Positions 1 to 11,959 of a stretch of 64,000 nucleotides of DNA are shown here, piece after piece. Location of the stretch: positions 206,193-270,192 of the forward strand of contig LUCM01005725.1 in the NCBI GenBank assembly GCA_008360955.1, in the 5' to 3' direction. The stretch's first letter is position 1, and every line of letters starts with the position of its first letter. The notes beneath the pieces were generated by a model. That model was not told the DNA's origin, searched no databases, and was given only the letters and a program-made list of their open reading frames with translations. The position numbers and the translations under genes were made by a program. This DNA comes from Fasciolopsis buskii (Eukaryota; Platyhelminthes; Trematoda; Plagiorchiida; Fasciolidae).

Positions 1-209
1 GTTTCTCGTCCTACACTCTCTAGAATCAATATCTATAGGAATTCCGCTGATCCATATTTCGCACGCATTTTGACAAACCGTGACCATGTTTTAGCCGAAT
101 TCCTGGGCAGCCTCTCATAATGGGTTATGATTATTCCTCGACAAGTTTTTTTACAATTGTACAAGGTGATTAGTGGTAGCTTTTTCTTATTTTGTTTTAT
201 ACCCTCAAG

Positions 210-375
210 TTTTTTGACCTAAATACGATATTATCTGTTGTACGCAACGATCGATATATTGTAATACAATACAAGTTTGGTAAGATCTCGACAATAAATT
301 CAAGACACTGGTCAAGTATCCAATCAACCAAATGTGCAACTAAACATTCTTTCACAAATTGGAAGGTCTTATTAA
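210..375 (+). CDS. candidate exon pair, 3' end of a small gene
   Basis: Two short exons are proposed, 210-279 and 317-375, with a 37-nt intron. The first follows a pyrimidine-rich stretch ending in CAAG and ends at TTTG|GTAAGAT, a good donor. The intron phase is 1 and the second exon stays open to TAA. The peptide runs through RYIVIQYKF, then VSNQPNVQLNIL and ends QIGRSY. It has the hydrophobic strand pattern of the 16.96-17.52 kb model and the same intron phase, but lacks the two cysteines found there at the matching places. No start exon is visible; it may lie before the window or the locus may be a relic. Short, so chance is a serious alternative. Confidence 0.2.
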
Positions 376-626
376 ACACTATGAATCTTGGAACAAAACG
401 AAATGCTACTTGCAAGAGAATGCCTTCAGCACCTTAAAAAACAAGGACCAGGTCACTGATTTTGCCCATCATGCGACCGAAACACCTTGAGTGAACACTG
501 ATCAAACTGGGACTTACCGATTTTGTTAATGTTTCGTGATTAGACGATTAGCTGCGAGAATGCGAGTTTAATTCGAAAATGAGATTAGTGATACTGGGAG
601 ATTCTAGCTAGCCATCAAAACCTCAG

Positions 627-938
627 TATGTGCACACCTGTGATGTTCCCATGAATGGAAAATTTTTCTCACTTCATCGAACCCAGTACTTTCGTCTGAT
701 ACTGGGAACAGGATTTGGTGATGAGTTTACTACGATATTAAGGAAATTAATTAAACAACTGCGAAGTTCTTTTGCGTCTTCACCACCATTCACTCAGTGT
801 TATCTGAGTGACCAACTCATTTTCTCTAGTGAACTAAAAAGGTGCAAAAGAGAACGGGTCCGTGACAAAATTTTGATGATTTCCGTGACATTACTCTGCC
901 TCTTGTTTACTGTGACATTCTTTGCAATTGCCAAATAA
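627..938 (+). CDS. candidate terminal exon with C-terminal membrane anchor
   Basis: An open frame of about 103 codons begins just after an acceptor-like CCTCAG at 621-626 and ends with TAA at 938. The last 25 residues are a basic stretch (KRCKRERVRDK) followed by one hydrophobic segment (ILMISVTLLCLLFTVTFFA), the layout of a tail-anchored or type I membrane protein. There is no ATG at the exon start, so upstream exons would be needed. No family is recognised. The frame is not longer than chance allows; the C-terminal anchor is the main reason to list it. Confidence 0.25.
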   Translation, partial: YVHTCDVPMNGKFFSLHRTQYFRLILGTGFGDEFTTILRKLIKQLRSSFASSPPFTQCYLSDQLIFSSELKRCKRERVRDKILMISVTLLCLLFTVTFFAIAK

Positions 939-970
939 CATCAATCCGGATTATCGTGTGTCACGTATGA

Positions 971-1156
971 TTAAAAGTGATGACAACACGGAAGCGCAAA
1001 ATCGGTAATGCGTTTCCGATCATCCGGTAGCTCGAACTTGTCAAACTCCATGAATGTTTTGTCGGCTGTGCTCAACATTTTACCTGATGTATGGTAGCGC
1101 GCACTGTTTGTTAGAAACCAGACGCTGACATTCGAAGCAACAAAGCCAGACAGCAT
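971..1156 (-). CDS. candidate exon, hydrophilic C-terminal tail
   Basis: Open frame on the minus strand preceded by a CCAG acceptor-like site and ending TAA. The C-terminal half is charged and protein-like, with FDKFELPDDRKRITDF, and ends in two adjacent cysteines before the stop. A CAG|GTAAAA donor-like site occurs inside the frame and gives a second reading. It lies 32 bp from the plus-strand candidate ending at 938, tail to tail. No domain is recognised; could be a chance frame. Confidence 0.2.
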   Translation of the reverse strand: MLSGFVASNVSVWFLTNSARYHTSGKMLSTADKTFMEFDKFELPDDRKRITDFALPCCHHF

Positions 1157-1813
1157 CTGGACAGGTTATTCATAGATGATGTATACTTGTTCCTGCCCAG
1201 CTGGTCACTCTAGCGCGGTCGGAAGACATGTGGCCGGCAAATGTTGGAGTGGAACATGTTCGGTGTAATATGTTGCATACTCTTGGTGGTGAAAATGTAT
1301 GGAAACAGTAAGTTAGTTTCAGTTGATCATTTCGGGGTTATTTGAATGAATATTAGTTAAGCTGGACCCACATGTACCATGTTTCAAATTCACGTCATGT
1401 ACTACGCCACGTCAATAGGAACTCGAACATTTTGCGGACGTGACTTACACATTAGACTTTGTGCGAATGGGTGTCGATAACTTAGTGTTGCTAGCCGCAG
1501 CAAAACCGCTGCAAACATCCTGAAAATCAAAAGTAAAGTGACTCACCGTTCAAGTGTGCATGGAGATTTTATTCCTACAACCTGCTGATTCGAAACTTTA
1601 GCCAACGGAAACTTCAAGATATTTCCTGCCCTGGGTTCATTGCACCCTTATCACCACGGTAAACTGAAAGATTTCTGAAATTATCTCTTTTAACCTTCTC
1701 GTAATCAGAGTACCACGACAACTATCTGCGGCTACGCTGATCAGTTACCTCGAGTGAAGTTTGAATTCGACTTAGCCTAATCAACGGACAGCAATCAACT
1801 GGCCTAAGGCAGG

Positions 1814-2043
1814 TCAGTACGATCCTTGTTCATCCAAAAGAAATAGTCCTTGTTGGTTCCTCAAGGTTAAAGCCTGCTGCCAAACTGCATTCAATGCCAC
1901 TACGTCATTTCGAGCACCTCTTCCTCCAGCCTGTGAAAATAACGCAAAAGTCAGGATACATTTACTTCGTTTTCGAACTGGCTCTTCATCTTCCTCTCCG
2001 GCCCACACTCGATTCCATTACCGCCAAATGTGGTACTTGCTTC
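1814..2043 (-). CDS. candidate last two exons separated by a 35-nt intron
   Basis: On the minus strand an exon at 1966-2043 begins after CCTCCTTGTCAG and reads EASTTFGGNGIECGPERKMK onward. A GTAAAT...TTTTCACAG intron of 35 nt (1931-1965) follows, and the last exon (1814-1930) continues in phase 0 to TGA, ending LLDEQGSY. Introns of 30-40 nt are well known in trematode genes. The downstream exon is open through the intron in its own frame, so the splice is not strictly needed. The product is hydrophilic with one cysteine and no recognised domain. Confidence 0.25.
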
Positions 2044-2099
2044 CTGACAAGGAGGACCACTGGTCAGTCTTATCAATTACAGAGAATCCTGCTTTATTG

Positions 2100-3700
2100 T
2101 TCCAACACTCGTCACACCGACACCAGTTGATCATGAACTTCTGTCTACGGCTAACAGACCCATTTCTCATTCAATTGCTAAAACAAAGTCTTAATATGGT
2201 TTGAAAAACAAAACCGGAATTCTAGGAGCTACACAAAAGAATGTTTACTTTTGTGCTTGTCTACACAAGGTTCACACCGACTGGATGAATTTATCTCTTC
2301 CATGCGTACCACTACAAATATATTTACGAACTAACGCAGTTATCTACTTCCGAATCCGGTTATTGTCATACAGCAGAGAATGAAGCGCATGGCAGTTTCG
2401 CAGCTCCCTGTTTTGTTTGCCACGTTACTTGTTCTATTTTCCATGGAAGACTTTTACCTGGTTTGCCTTTCCAGTTTACATCTATTATAAATGAGCAGTA
2501 ACGATCATCACCTGTAGATCATTATGGGCATACCGTATCTATCACTTTCGCAGAAAACGTCCGTTTGTTTTTCGCCGCTGAGGATCCTATTGATCAATCT
2601 AGCCTAAAAATGATTAAGATGTACGTTTGTGCTCAAAGCCTGTTGTCTTTTCCAAATGCAATATACTTTAGACAATATGTCGTTCCACATTTTAGTCTGA
2701 CGAAGTAATGCCAGAGTAATAGCAAGATGCATTGCACTGTGAAAAAACTATCGTGAGCAATTATCAGTGCTACTTATGTAGTTGTCGGGAAACATAAATG
2801 ATCAAGAAGAGCACAACTGAAAAGTGAGCCTGATAATCTAGGTTATACGAATTTTCGAAATTATTAAGACGAACGGATTCAAGGTCACTCACTTGTCCAC
2901 GGAGAAAATTCTGCCACGTCATGGTATTCAAACAAATATGTGCAACTGTAGTATGTTAGAGCGTAAATATTTCTGCCACATGGGTAATCTAATTGTGAGT
3001 GGATCCTAGTCGTCACTGATCACAAACTAACTTACAAAACCCGGGAAGTGCGATATTGGGTTCAATGTTGCCAGTTGTGACAACAGCTTTTAAGTCAATT
3101 CGATTTGTCATTAAGTATAACTAATTGTTTGTATTGATTTGCACAATGAAATTCAGCCTAAACGATGTGTGACATCAGTATACAGGCTGCGCGAAAATGA
3201 ATTAACGGACAGTTTGGCTGACTGATCCATAATACAAACACTGCCAATGACCCTATCTCCTGGTATTCAACAACTGTGGAGAAAACGAAAATGTGATGAT
3301 CTGAAGTAGTCCAATCTCTAGCAAAACACAACAAGCATCCAAGTCGGAAGTGATCCCGACGTTTCTTGCATCTCTGTACTTATCAAAATGTCATAGTCGG
3401 TTTCGCAGGAATTTCGCGACTATACGCAGCTCAAGGTACCGACGAAAATGTTCGTGGGGAAAGAAGTTCAGACAGACCTAGTGGATCTGGGAACAATAAA
3501 GTTCTTATCTTAAAGACGGAACACGGAAACGAGTAAAGTCATCAACAATGGAACATAGACTGCAGTCTTTAGGGCATATCTTCGTATCTGAATTGTTCTG
3601 CTGATATCAATTTACCTGTTGCTGTTGATGCCGAAAATTTCGGATGCCTATTCTCGTCTTTAAAAATGTATTGTTCAAAAAATCGCCAAATCTGTCGACT
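2100..3700. other. no gene recognised
   Basis: AT-rich sequence with stops in all frames at ordinary density. No repeat, splice pair with a plausible exon, or RNA gene was seen. Confidence 0.5.
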
Positions 3701-3760
3701 GCTAGAAAATGAGCTTGTGGTTCAAACTAAACTCATGTTCAATTCCATTAAAAAACTCAC

Positions 3761-3913
3761 CTTCCCCCAAAAGATTCCGTATCATAGTTTTCAGACATAA
3801 ACAACGAGTTTCCTTCTTCTGGTCTATAGTAATAACTAAATGTGACCAACTACTACAGTGAAATCTGATGCATCCAATTGGGACTAGGAAACAGTTAGTG
3901 AACATTTTGTAAA
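3761..3913 (-). CDS. candidate internal cysteine-rich exon
   Basis: A 153-nt minus-strand exon bounded by a pyrimidine-rich acceptor (TTGTTCTTGTCAACCAG) and a perfect AAG|GTGAGT donor; both introns would be phase 1. The peptide includes FTNCFLVPIGCIRFHCSSW and later ETRCLCLKT, five cysteines in 50 residues, which suggests an extracellular disulphide-bonded module. A second GTGAGT lies upstream in the same frame, so an alternative boundary is possible. No family can be named. The splice sites are among the best in the window. Confidence 0.3.
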
Positions 3914-3999
3914 CTGGTTGACAAGAACAAAGCACTCTTGTTGGACAAATGAAACTCACTTGTATCATTTTGTGTGCGATCAACCCCGGTTAAAACTGG

Positions 4000-5760
4000 A
4001 TTTCGGTGCACAGAGCATACATTTGTGATTCCGCTTTCACTGGGTGACGGATCTTAAGGAGAAGAAAGTTGGTGCAGTAACTCGCGGTCATCTGCCTTAT
4101 AACCCTACCCGATTACAGTTGCAACAATGCGCTCAAAGCATATGCCACTGGATCTAAAGACTTAAGTCATTTGATGGTCGATTACAAAGTTGGTATTCAG
4201 TGTTTAGTCTGTCCGGAACAGGTTTGCCTTAGAGCAAACGGTTGCTAACTAAATTGGATTGAAAATGGAGATGCAGATTTGGTCGACCTCTAGAGATGCG
4301 CACTATAACAAGTCTACTGTAAGCGGTTGGATTAAAGGCGCCTAAAAACGATTTGCACCCTATAGTGGTCGAAGTCTTTCGGTCCAGTGGAGGACTAGAA
4401 AGCTTATGGCATACTGATAGTTTTCAGCCTCATCTTATACATTTTAATTGTCATTTGAAGAAAAAAAATTACTCATATCAAACCGAAAGAAAGTTGTTCT
4501 CCTCAATAAGTACACAACGTTTTGGGATAAATTATAAAACCTAGATTCAGTTCAGTTCCGGTAAGTCGAAAAATGTATTTTTTGTAATTGATCCAAAGTG
4601 AAAAGTTAGAAAAAATTTGATTCTCTATATTCAAGCATTCCACACATTAACACACTGTCGAAATTACAAAACATGAAAACCTATAAACAGAAACAAAACA
4701 TCCTTAAACGAACCAGCTAGCATACAAGATTTGGGATGTATTCAACTTAGTACGAAGTGAGACAAGTCGACTGTTATGTGCGTGCACGGACTAGCAGAAG
4801 TGGAATTCAACAAATCCCGACACATGGACCGCCTTGCAGTTTCGTGGTTCAAAAGTACTTGAAAATCCCAGGTCTCCAATTCAGTTTCTCTATTTGAATT
4901 TCTGTCAGAAAATAAGTTTTTTAGGCCACCTCCTCCGGACTACAGAAAGCTGCCCACATCGCTTGCTTCGAATTTCTAACATTGTCTGTATTCACAGATA
5001 TACCCAGGCACCATTTGAGGTGGAAAGTGTTTTACATTTGCCGAAGTTTTGCTTTGCATTCGGTTACAGGCAAGTTGTTTTTTATTTTGTTGTATCCCAC
5101 ATTCTTGATTATAGGTTAAAACGCGTGCTCCATAGCGCCCAGTTCCATCTACACGGAGGGGGGAATAGAAGACGGAACCAGAAGTCGTGATCCGGAAATT
5201 CGAAGTGACATAAAATCATATAATATTTCATCAGATAAGCCATGGTCTTGGACGGCACAACTACAACTTGGCTAGTTTTGATTTTGATACCCTTCTCTTT
5301 GTGGGTTTAAAAAAATGAAAATTACTAAACTACTCCCAGAACCAGTATTTGTCTGCAGGCTTTCATCATCAACTGTTGGGTAGGGCCAATTTCTCATGTG
5401 TCGAAATATTGCTTGTGCTTCATCAGAACCATTAAAATAATAATAATAAGCCCCCTATACACTTTTGCATTTTCATGATGCTCAAGTAAAACACATGAGG
5501 CGGGGGGTGGTTTTTCTCTGATCTGCAAACTGTTCTATTGATCGGTTGGTTCATTGAAAACATCACCCTGTATTGCTGCTACCATAATCTATGCAAAATA
5601 ATCACCATAAAATGAACTCCTATGAAAACTTAATTGACCAACAGATTAGAGCCTTTTTTCGATCAATAAATTTGCAAGAATCACTGGGGGTGAGCTTTGG
5701 AATACTCGCCGACGAGTTCTGAGTAAGAAAGCTGGAGAACAAAAGGATACTTGGCGTAGA
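4000..5760. other. no gene recognised
   Basis: Apart from a short AAT repeat near 5437-5453 and ordinary chance ORFs (for example 4834-5190), nothing is supported here. A GTGAGC donor-like site near 5691 could end an exon joined to the 5798 candidate, with residues SINLQESLG, but its start cannot be fixed. Confidence 0.4.
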
Positions 5761-5797
5761 AGTGATATGAATGAACTTATTTATTACACTCTCCAAG

Positions 5798-6013
5798 TTA
5801 TGGGATCGGGACCAAACACCGGCTGGGAGAAATGGTATGAATGACCGCCGTTTTCTAGGAAGGATACAAGAACCATATAAATTTATGACTAAAAAGAGAA
5901 GAAAAGATATCATGGTGTATAGCTACCCAAACGATAGCCCATGCATTAGGATCATCAGTCGTGCTAACCAGGGTCCAAGGAATAGAATGGGTAGTAAAGC
6001 AGATTGCAAATAA
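5798..6013 (+). CDS. candidate terminal exon, basic protein
   Basis: Begins after a good acceptor (TTATTACACTCTCCAAG) and is open for 71 codons to TAA. Codon position 1 is about two-thirds purine, well above the expected half, though the whole stretch is purine-rich, which weakens this. The product is basic (FMTKKRRKDIMVY) and ends SKADCK. An ATG in frame lies just upstream at 5771, so an unspliced start is also possible. No membrane segment or known domain. Confidence 0.3.
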   Translation, partial: LWDRDQTPAGRNGMNDRRFLGRIQEPYKFMTKKRRKDIMVYSYPNDSPCIRIISRANQGPRNRMGSKADCK

Positions 6014-6169
6014 GAACAAACGTACTTAGTAGGTTTGCGAAACTAATACTGCCGTCACTATTGAAAAGTCATAAATGGAAAGGCATGGTAGACTATGGTT
6101 CGAAATTGCTGTTTCAACAATTTCTTCATCGGGCACACGCATGGTATTCAATCTGTTGCTATGCCTTAC

Positions 6170-6222
6170 CATTTGTCCTTCTTCCACTGAACCGTATTAA
6201 ATGAATTCTCTTCAGCTCTGAG
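6170..6222 (-). CDS. candidate 53-nt exon with strong splice sites
   Basis: Bounded by a pyrimidine tract ending GGTCATACAG and by AAATG|GTAAGG. The peptide is LRAEENSFNTVQWKKDK. The pattern acidic-N-S-x(2)-T-V-Q-W-K resembles, from memory, the 'D-N-G-T-x-V-x-W' strand of plexin-domain-containing and trematode CP391S-like ectodomains. Its length is not a multiple of three (phase 0 to phase 2). A partner exon downstream was not found. Confidence 0.3.
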
Positions 6223-6287
6223 CTGTATGACCATCAAAAAAACTAGTTCCCATAGAACAGCAAAACTTTGAAGGAATTTCATTCTGT

Positions 6288-6593
6288 CTATTCCCTCGAC
6301 GGAAATCGCAGTCCTAAAATCTGTCGGGCTGACTTTACAACACAAGCAGCGCTTATGAACCGTTTCTGACCCTTCCAATTATTATAGAAAATGTTTTCTC
6401 TACAAAAACGCAATTGATAAACAGTTTGGTTATAAGCTAAACTTCCTGACGTCATTACGTCCTGACAAAGAAGTAATGGCACTGAGTCTGCATCAAGGCC
6501 TCTACAAAATTTCTGCTTCGTTAATACAGAAACGTCTATTTTCTTTGCGAATTGTTCAGCCGTGAATGGAATATAGTTTACTGGCAAAAGCAT
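6288..6593 (-). CDS. hypothetical ORF, possible ectodomain
   Basis: ATG-initiated minus-strand ORF of 101 codons with natural amino-acid balance, four cysteines (one in QKFCRGLDADSV, one in LLLCQDVMTSG) and a potential N-glycosylation site (NQT). Purine at codon position 1 is only slightly raised. It overlaps, in another frame, the sequence just upstream of the 6170-6222 exon, so at most one arrangement is right. No family recognised. Confidence 0.22.
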   Translation of the reverse strand: MLLPVNYIPFTAEQFAKKIDVSVLTKQKFCRGLDADSVPLLLCQDVMTSGSLAYNQTVYQLRFCRENIFYNNWKGQKRFISAACVVKSARQILGLRFPSRE

Positions 6594-7148
6594 TCAGAAA
6601 ATTTGTCAGCAGGATAACCACCCGATAGATTCCTCGTACAACTTTGCTCCAGAGAAATCTCGATCCTGCAGAGTAGGTTAAAACGGTGACCAGTTGATTT
6701 TGTTCCTTAATTTCATGGAAATGGTATCTTCCCTATGAATATAAACCGTAGTCTACTGGTTACCAAAATTTAGGTGCGAAATTTGATAAAATGGATTGAT
6801 AGGCTTATGGCAGGCCTTTTGATTAGGGCTGCTCAAAGTAATATTTTTCATTGATGAACGTGTTAGGAATTGGAAGAGCAGTGCAACATTGACACCAGCC
6901 AGCGGATCAACCAGCAAAGAATCCTAACGAAACTTTGGGTATCAGTTTTCAAAACTCTCGACTCACGTTTGGTGCTCAACAAATTGCTGGTACACTGTCA
7001 CTTGGTAAATGGCGAACATTTGTTTACAAGATATTGCTGGAAGCCGAAAAAATGCTCCATTCAGAAAGTGAATTTACAGTGCATTTTTAATTCCCTGATT
7101 TGTCTCCACGAATGCCAGCCATTCTACATCAATATCATTTCCGGATAC

Positions 7149-7395
7149 CATCTATGGTACGAGTTTCGAGAACTTCGTCGCCGACTGGTCTGATGCTTTT
7201 GTTTCTCTCGCAAAGAGTGATGAAATTTGCATCTAGCACTTCAGGAGCAGACACATTTCTGTACGACCAACCATCCAAATATCCGGAAACATTTGGAATG
7301 TCGAAAGTTACTTGACAAGATCTTGGAGACAGAGCATCGCATTTGAAACTCTTGCGTCGTCTGTTCAAGACTTTCACCCCTCCGCCTGCTTCATT
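7149..7395 (-). CDS. coding exon, secreted or membrane ectodomain of unknown family
   Basis: One of the best coding signals in the window. The exon follows CATTGCAG and can end at GATG|GTATCC (phase 0 to 1), or run on to TGA at 7135. About 68% of codons start with a purine, against about half at positions 2 and 3. The product is rich in K, D, E and N: a basic start (LNRRRKSFKC), then SCQVTFDIPNVSG, a possible glycosylation site (RNVS), a third cysteine and an acidic tail. Function unknown; an ectodomain fits. Neighbouring minus-strand candidates at 6.2 and 11.4 kb could belong to the same gene, but their phases do not join directly. Confidence 0.4.
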
Positions 7396-7401
7396 CTGCA
7401 A

Positions 7402-9255
7402 TGATTAGTGCTTATTGCAGCATTTATGAGACGGAAATGAAATACTTGATCAAACCCACGCAGCAATCGTGATTTTATTCCGAATGGACATATAAGGAGT
7501 AATTTAGTTTGCAATGTGTGAACGTCACGGATCAAGCAAGTGGAACAATTTGTTCGGCTAAAAGTCCCAACAACTAAATCGAAACCGAGAGAAAATTGCT
7601 AGGAGATAATCAGCGTTGAATCAATGAGCATTATTCCTAGTCAGCACTGGTCGGCTGATCGTGATGCTGTATCTGAAACCTACATGAGTTGCACTATTAG
7701 CAGTAACGGTTTTAATAATGCGGTGAAGTAGCAAGTAGTAGTAGTTTAACGACAACTGCACAAAATGTATAATGAATTTTAATGGATAAGACAAAAGTTC
7801 GTTAAATAAAAGCAGAAATGCAAACTCTTAATGAATTAGAAAAAAACGCATATCAATCAACTTTCAATCCAACTGTCGCAGACAAAATGCGTAGAGAATC
7901 TATTCGGTTTACAAAACCTATCTCGAATTTGGTGTTATCTTAAATCGAAGACGTAAACAAAGGGAGACATGCCCAAACCAAATCTCGCATGTACTTTAAT
8001 CCCTCAGTAAATGCGCTCTAGGCGAGAAGTCTAGTTTGGTTGAATCCTTGTCTAGCACAAACGAAAGACTGTACTAAAACTGGCCAAAATGTGGGCATTT
8101 GGTTGACTAGCATCAACAAGCGTATTTTACGGTCGTCATATTTTACGCGAATTGGCAAAGTATTTTCAAGATTTTTTTATGATCCCTAATACTCCGCATG
8201 CAGATTTCCGCACGTCAGTCAACAAGGAAAAATCCGCGCTTCTCATATAGTATAAAAGAAGTTAAAATATTCGGTAAAATGAAGATTTGATCGGTCCTGA
8301 AATGTTCCTGGGGAATCCAGCAAACAGGCTCTCTTGGTGTGCTATATACAGAAGGTTAGAAAACATAAATTTATTTGGATTAGTGTATATTACTGATGAT
8401 GGATGTGGACGTTTGAATACACGACTTAAGCAGTAGACCCAACACTAACAGTGAGTGGACTTGTAATGCGCATGCCGCGAGTCAGATCTCTCGATTTTTC
8501 TCATCCCCTGAGGTGAATACTGACTGGAAGACGGTAGAAGTCAGTTGGCCTATACTGTAGCATAAATGTATAAAACCACTGATCACTAGGCTGCCTTAAA
8601 TGTGTTCACTGACCTAACAGGGAGGAGAGCGCACAGCAAAGATCCCAGTCCAGTTGTTTTGAGCCGTAGGCAAAAGAGCTGTTGTGTTTGAATTTTTCCC
8701 ATTTTTACACATTTTTTTGTCGCTGATTGTAAATAGTATAAGAAGCTGATTTGAGATAGCCTTTGACATCAATACATTAATGCAAGGTTATTGGTTGGAA
8801 ACGTGAATAGGACTGAAGACAAAACAGAACAAATGAAATTTTTCTATCCATAACGAGATTATATATGTAGAAAAGAGGAATAATTAGACAGTTCAGTCTA
8901 ATCCCGGCCACCACGGAAGCATTAGACGTGAAAAAGCTTCGTCATTTTCAGTAAGTATCGGTGCTGAGCAAGCACTGACCCTGAAATGGGCAACGATAAG
9001 CTGATGACCTAATTTGAGCGTAACATCACAAGTACCAGCTAATTTGATTTGCTGTCAAACAGCGTACTAGCACTAAACGTCACGTGGAATAGAATCGACT
9101 TGTCAGTCGGTTTGTACTGCCAAATTTCGTTGGCAGACCAGATGATGGAAGCATGAGCACGACAGACTTTACAAGCATCTACGGATCCAGACTACTAGGT
9201 AGATATGGGTGGTAGAATATTGTGACTGTAGAAGCATACCTCTCAAAACAATGAA
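7402..9255. other. no gene recognised
   Basis: No candidate exon, tRNA-like block or repeat could be supported. A TATAAAAGAAG sequence near 8251 and a few A-runs are not distinctive. Confidence 0.5.
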
Positions 9256-9260
9256 GTACT

Positions 9261-9536
9261 ATGCGGTATCTGGCGGCCTTGGAGAATAGGTTCTATATTG
9301 CGTTGAGCCTACTTTCTGTAAACAGCAAAATTGATCCAACGGTGAACAATGGTCGCCGTCCTCGGGACTCGGACCCGCACATTGGCACAACCTGCGCATT
9401 CGTACCGGATTTGCTGACCTATCAAGCCAAGTCACAGGACAATGGAACATTTCACTTACGGAACGACGGTTACCCATTCAAAATGCGCAAGCTCTTGACA
9501 TCCACCATAGTGAACTGCCAAAACAGGATTTCCCTA
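9261..9536 (+). CDS. candidate first or internal exon
   Basis: ATG-led open frame of 92 codons ending at a CCTA|GTAAGC donor in phase 0. About 58% of codons start with a purine, while the overlapping minus-strand frame shows no bias. The peptide carries IGTTCAFVPD, a glycosylation-type NGT in SQDNGTFHLRND, and a second cysteine near the end. A weak hydrophobic stretch (YIALSLLSV) near the N-terminus is shorter than a usual signal peptide. Family unknown; the downstream exon was not found. Confidence 0.3.
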
Positions 9537-9599
9537 GTAAGCAGAAAGCATTCACTAATTAGAATTCAAGTCAATAACTTGCTAAAAAGTTGATAACTT

Positions 9600-11310
9600 G
9601 CACGTTCAGCACATACCCAATCGTCACATATTTGCGTTTCAGTCTAGAGACGTCAGGGGTGAGCTGTAAATAACTCTTAATATTGAAAAATTGCCGCACT
9701 TAATTCACTTCTTTTCTCCAGTGCTAGCCTCATATTTTAAACCACATGAAAAACAATTGAATTCTGCGAATAAGACTTGTGACCGTCCACACAATGGGCG
9801 GGATTAGAATTTCAACGACACCAGACCTTCTCGTTTTCTTTTCAGTAGTTTATTTGGCATACTGATGGATGAACGGAATTTCCCCGGAAGCCCACGACCG
9901 ATTTCGCAGTTATTGCCACTCTTCAAGTATGCGCACCTTTCTTATTCTAGTGCGGTCCTTTCTTAGTTTCTCACTAGAATCTCATATGAGTCGTTAGGAA
10001 CGTGGATGGAAGGTCAGCCGTGCCTGACCGACAAAACTCTCACGACTCACTATGTAACTCTTAAATGGACTTACCATTCATTCACGCTCCTGACGATTCA
10101 AATAAGATCATATTGAGAAATATTTGACGTGTTTTGTATTATATTACTTTAGCATACTAGTGAGTTTGATATGAAGGGAACGAAACTTTTATACATGTAT
10201 CCTTGAGTATTTCACAAAACTGTTTGAGTCACGCAATGCTGAGGCTTGTTGTTGGTGTTTACAAACTTGTGGTTACACCGACAACTCCCATAATCAAACC
10301 TGAGTAGTTCATATCCAAAAGATGGCATAATAAGTTTGAGGAGGATACAAACAAGCGCGGTATCGGATGGCACTCACTGGTGTGCGTTAAATTTTGTGCC
10401 AGAAGAGCTCGCCATTAAACTTCCAAATCGTTGAATGGTGACGGTAAATTCGTTCGTCGTTGCACATGTTCATGATGAGGTTCGTATGCTGCTTTGAACC
10501 TAACAGTTTCACACAATGTTAAAAATAGTTTTGATAACCTCTTGTTTCGCAAGACAATCAAATAAATCTTTACTCGATAAACACTTCTTTCTTCCGATGG
10601 TTTCGATTTCCGAAAAAGGAATATTTGATCTGGAACTTTCAAAGAATCTCACAGTGATCAGTTGGAATGTGGTTAGGATTCTCATTTTTCTTCGTTGCAA
10701 GTAGTCTAGAACTTCCAGATATTCTGCAAGGAAAGCTAAGTTTTCACTACCTTGTTGAGAGGCAATATCTCCGTGATAACAGTTGTAAAATGAAGAATAG
10801 AACGATCTACGGTTTTGCTCATTTGCTTGCTAGGCTTATGTCGGCCAGTAGTATCGAAATTAGTGATTTTCGTAATCTCCATGTTTTACGGGATGTATGG
10901 ACGAGTTCGTTTGTTTTGTTCATCTGTTGTGAGCATGCGCTTGTATGCACAAGGTCCCTCTCCATTTGTCCCGTATCATCAATCCCAGTTCGAAAACTGC
11001 ATTTTGCCAACCAGAAACAGTAAACCGCTTGTCTGGTTACTCCTTGCATTGTTAGATTCGTGTAGATTTCTACCACGATTTTCAGTGGGAATATTTGTGT
11101 CGCCTGTCGTACCATGCAGGATGTCAAATTGGAAACAGCGCAGTATCAAATTCCAAACATACCTGTACATTCGACAATTCCAAGGCCTATTGCATGCACC
11201 TTTCAATATCTTTTAACAAGATATAGATTTCAAACGTTCTCTGACTAACAAAATCTCTAAAGTTTCATTGAAAGTCACTTTTCTCAAAAGGAAATTGTAT
11301 TATTCAGGTG
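9600..11310. other. ambiguous ORF cluster, no supported gene
   Basis: Overlapping ORFs occur on both strands at 10.4-11.2 kb (for example plus-strand 10815-11216, hydrophobic, 133 codons). None shows codon-position bias, a clear splice pair or a recognisable domain, so none is called. The rest is blank. Confidence 0.4.
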
Positions 11311-11341
11311 CAGTTTCAGTTGTGAGGATGAATACTTTTAC

Positions 11342-11478
11342 CATTTGTAGTCACGTACTCGGTGGCAAAAATTGGTCCATTGGAAAAGCAAATTTGATCA
11401 TCACATTTAGATTTGCAAGTGGTAATTTCCAAGTCCGGATTGTTGACCTTGTAGTCTTTCTGGCAACTCATAATTACC
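11342..11478 (-). CDS. coding exon, cysteine-rich extracellular module
   Basis: A 137-nt minus-strand exon from AGATTTGCTCAG to AAATG|GTAAAAG (phase 2 to 1). Codon position 1 is about two-thirds purine. It reads VIMSCQKDYKVNNPDLEITT followed by CKSKCDDQICFSNG, five cysteines within about 30 residues, typical of a small disulphide-bonded extracellular module. The 11960-12149 exon lies about 480 bp upstream on the same strand with a similar style, but the phases (0 out, 2 in) do not join, so another exon or boundary is missing. Family unknown. Confidence 0.4.
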
Positions 11479-11959
11479 CTGAGCAAATCTTTCCTTCCTT
11501 CATTGACATACAACAATGTATAACAGAACACATCAACTCATAAATGTCGGGTCCTATGCGTCAAATTTTGTGCGTTAGTAAGTCAGGCTTCTAATACCTA
11601 ATCCTGCTTTGGTTAACCTTGCAAAAACCGTGCTTATAGTCTATCAAAACCGCACAAATTGTGCAGTATGTTAGCTAGCTTATCAGAGGGTCATTTGTCA
11701 AGTTAAATGTGGAATTTGCCATGAGAGAATACGTTCAGGGTAGTCGAAAGTCTGGCATATTGCATTTTCAACAGATATCACTGTTCCGTGTTCTTGATGT
11801 ATACGTGCAAATCTATACAGGGAGTACAATTAGATTATCCGAGAAATTAAACGAATACTGTTTGTTTTTCTGATCCAAAGTTCATCCAAAAAACCATGAC
11901 AAAAATATATTTGAATGCCTCCAAATTTCAGCCTTGCCCAAGTCGTCTTCGTAACGCAC

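Noticed and set aside
10815..11216. 133-codon hydrophobic ORF, the longest in the window
   Set aside because: Several overlapping frames on both strands are of similar length here. No splice sites, codon bias or membrane topology set it apart from chance.
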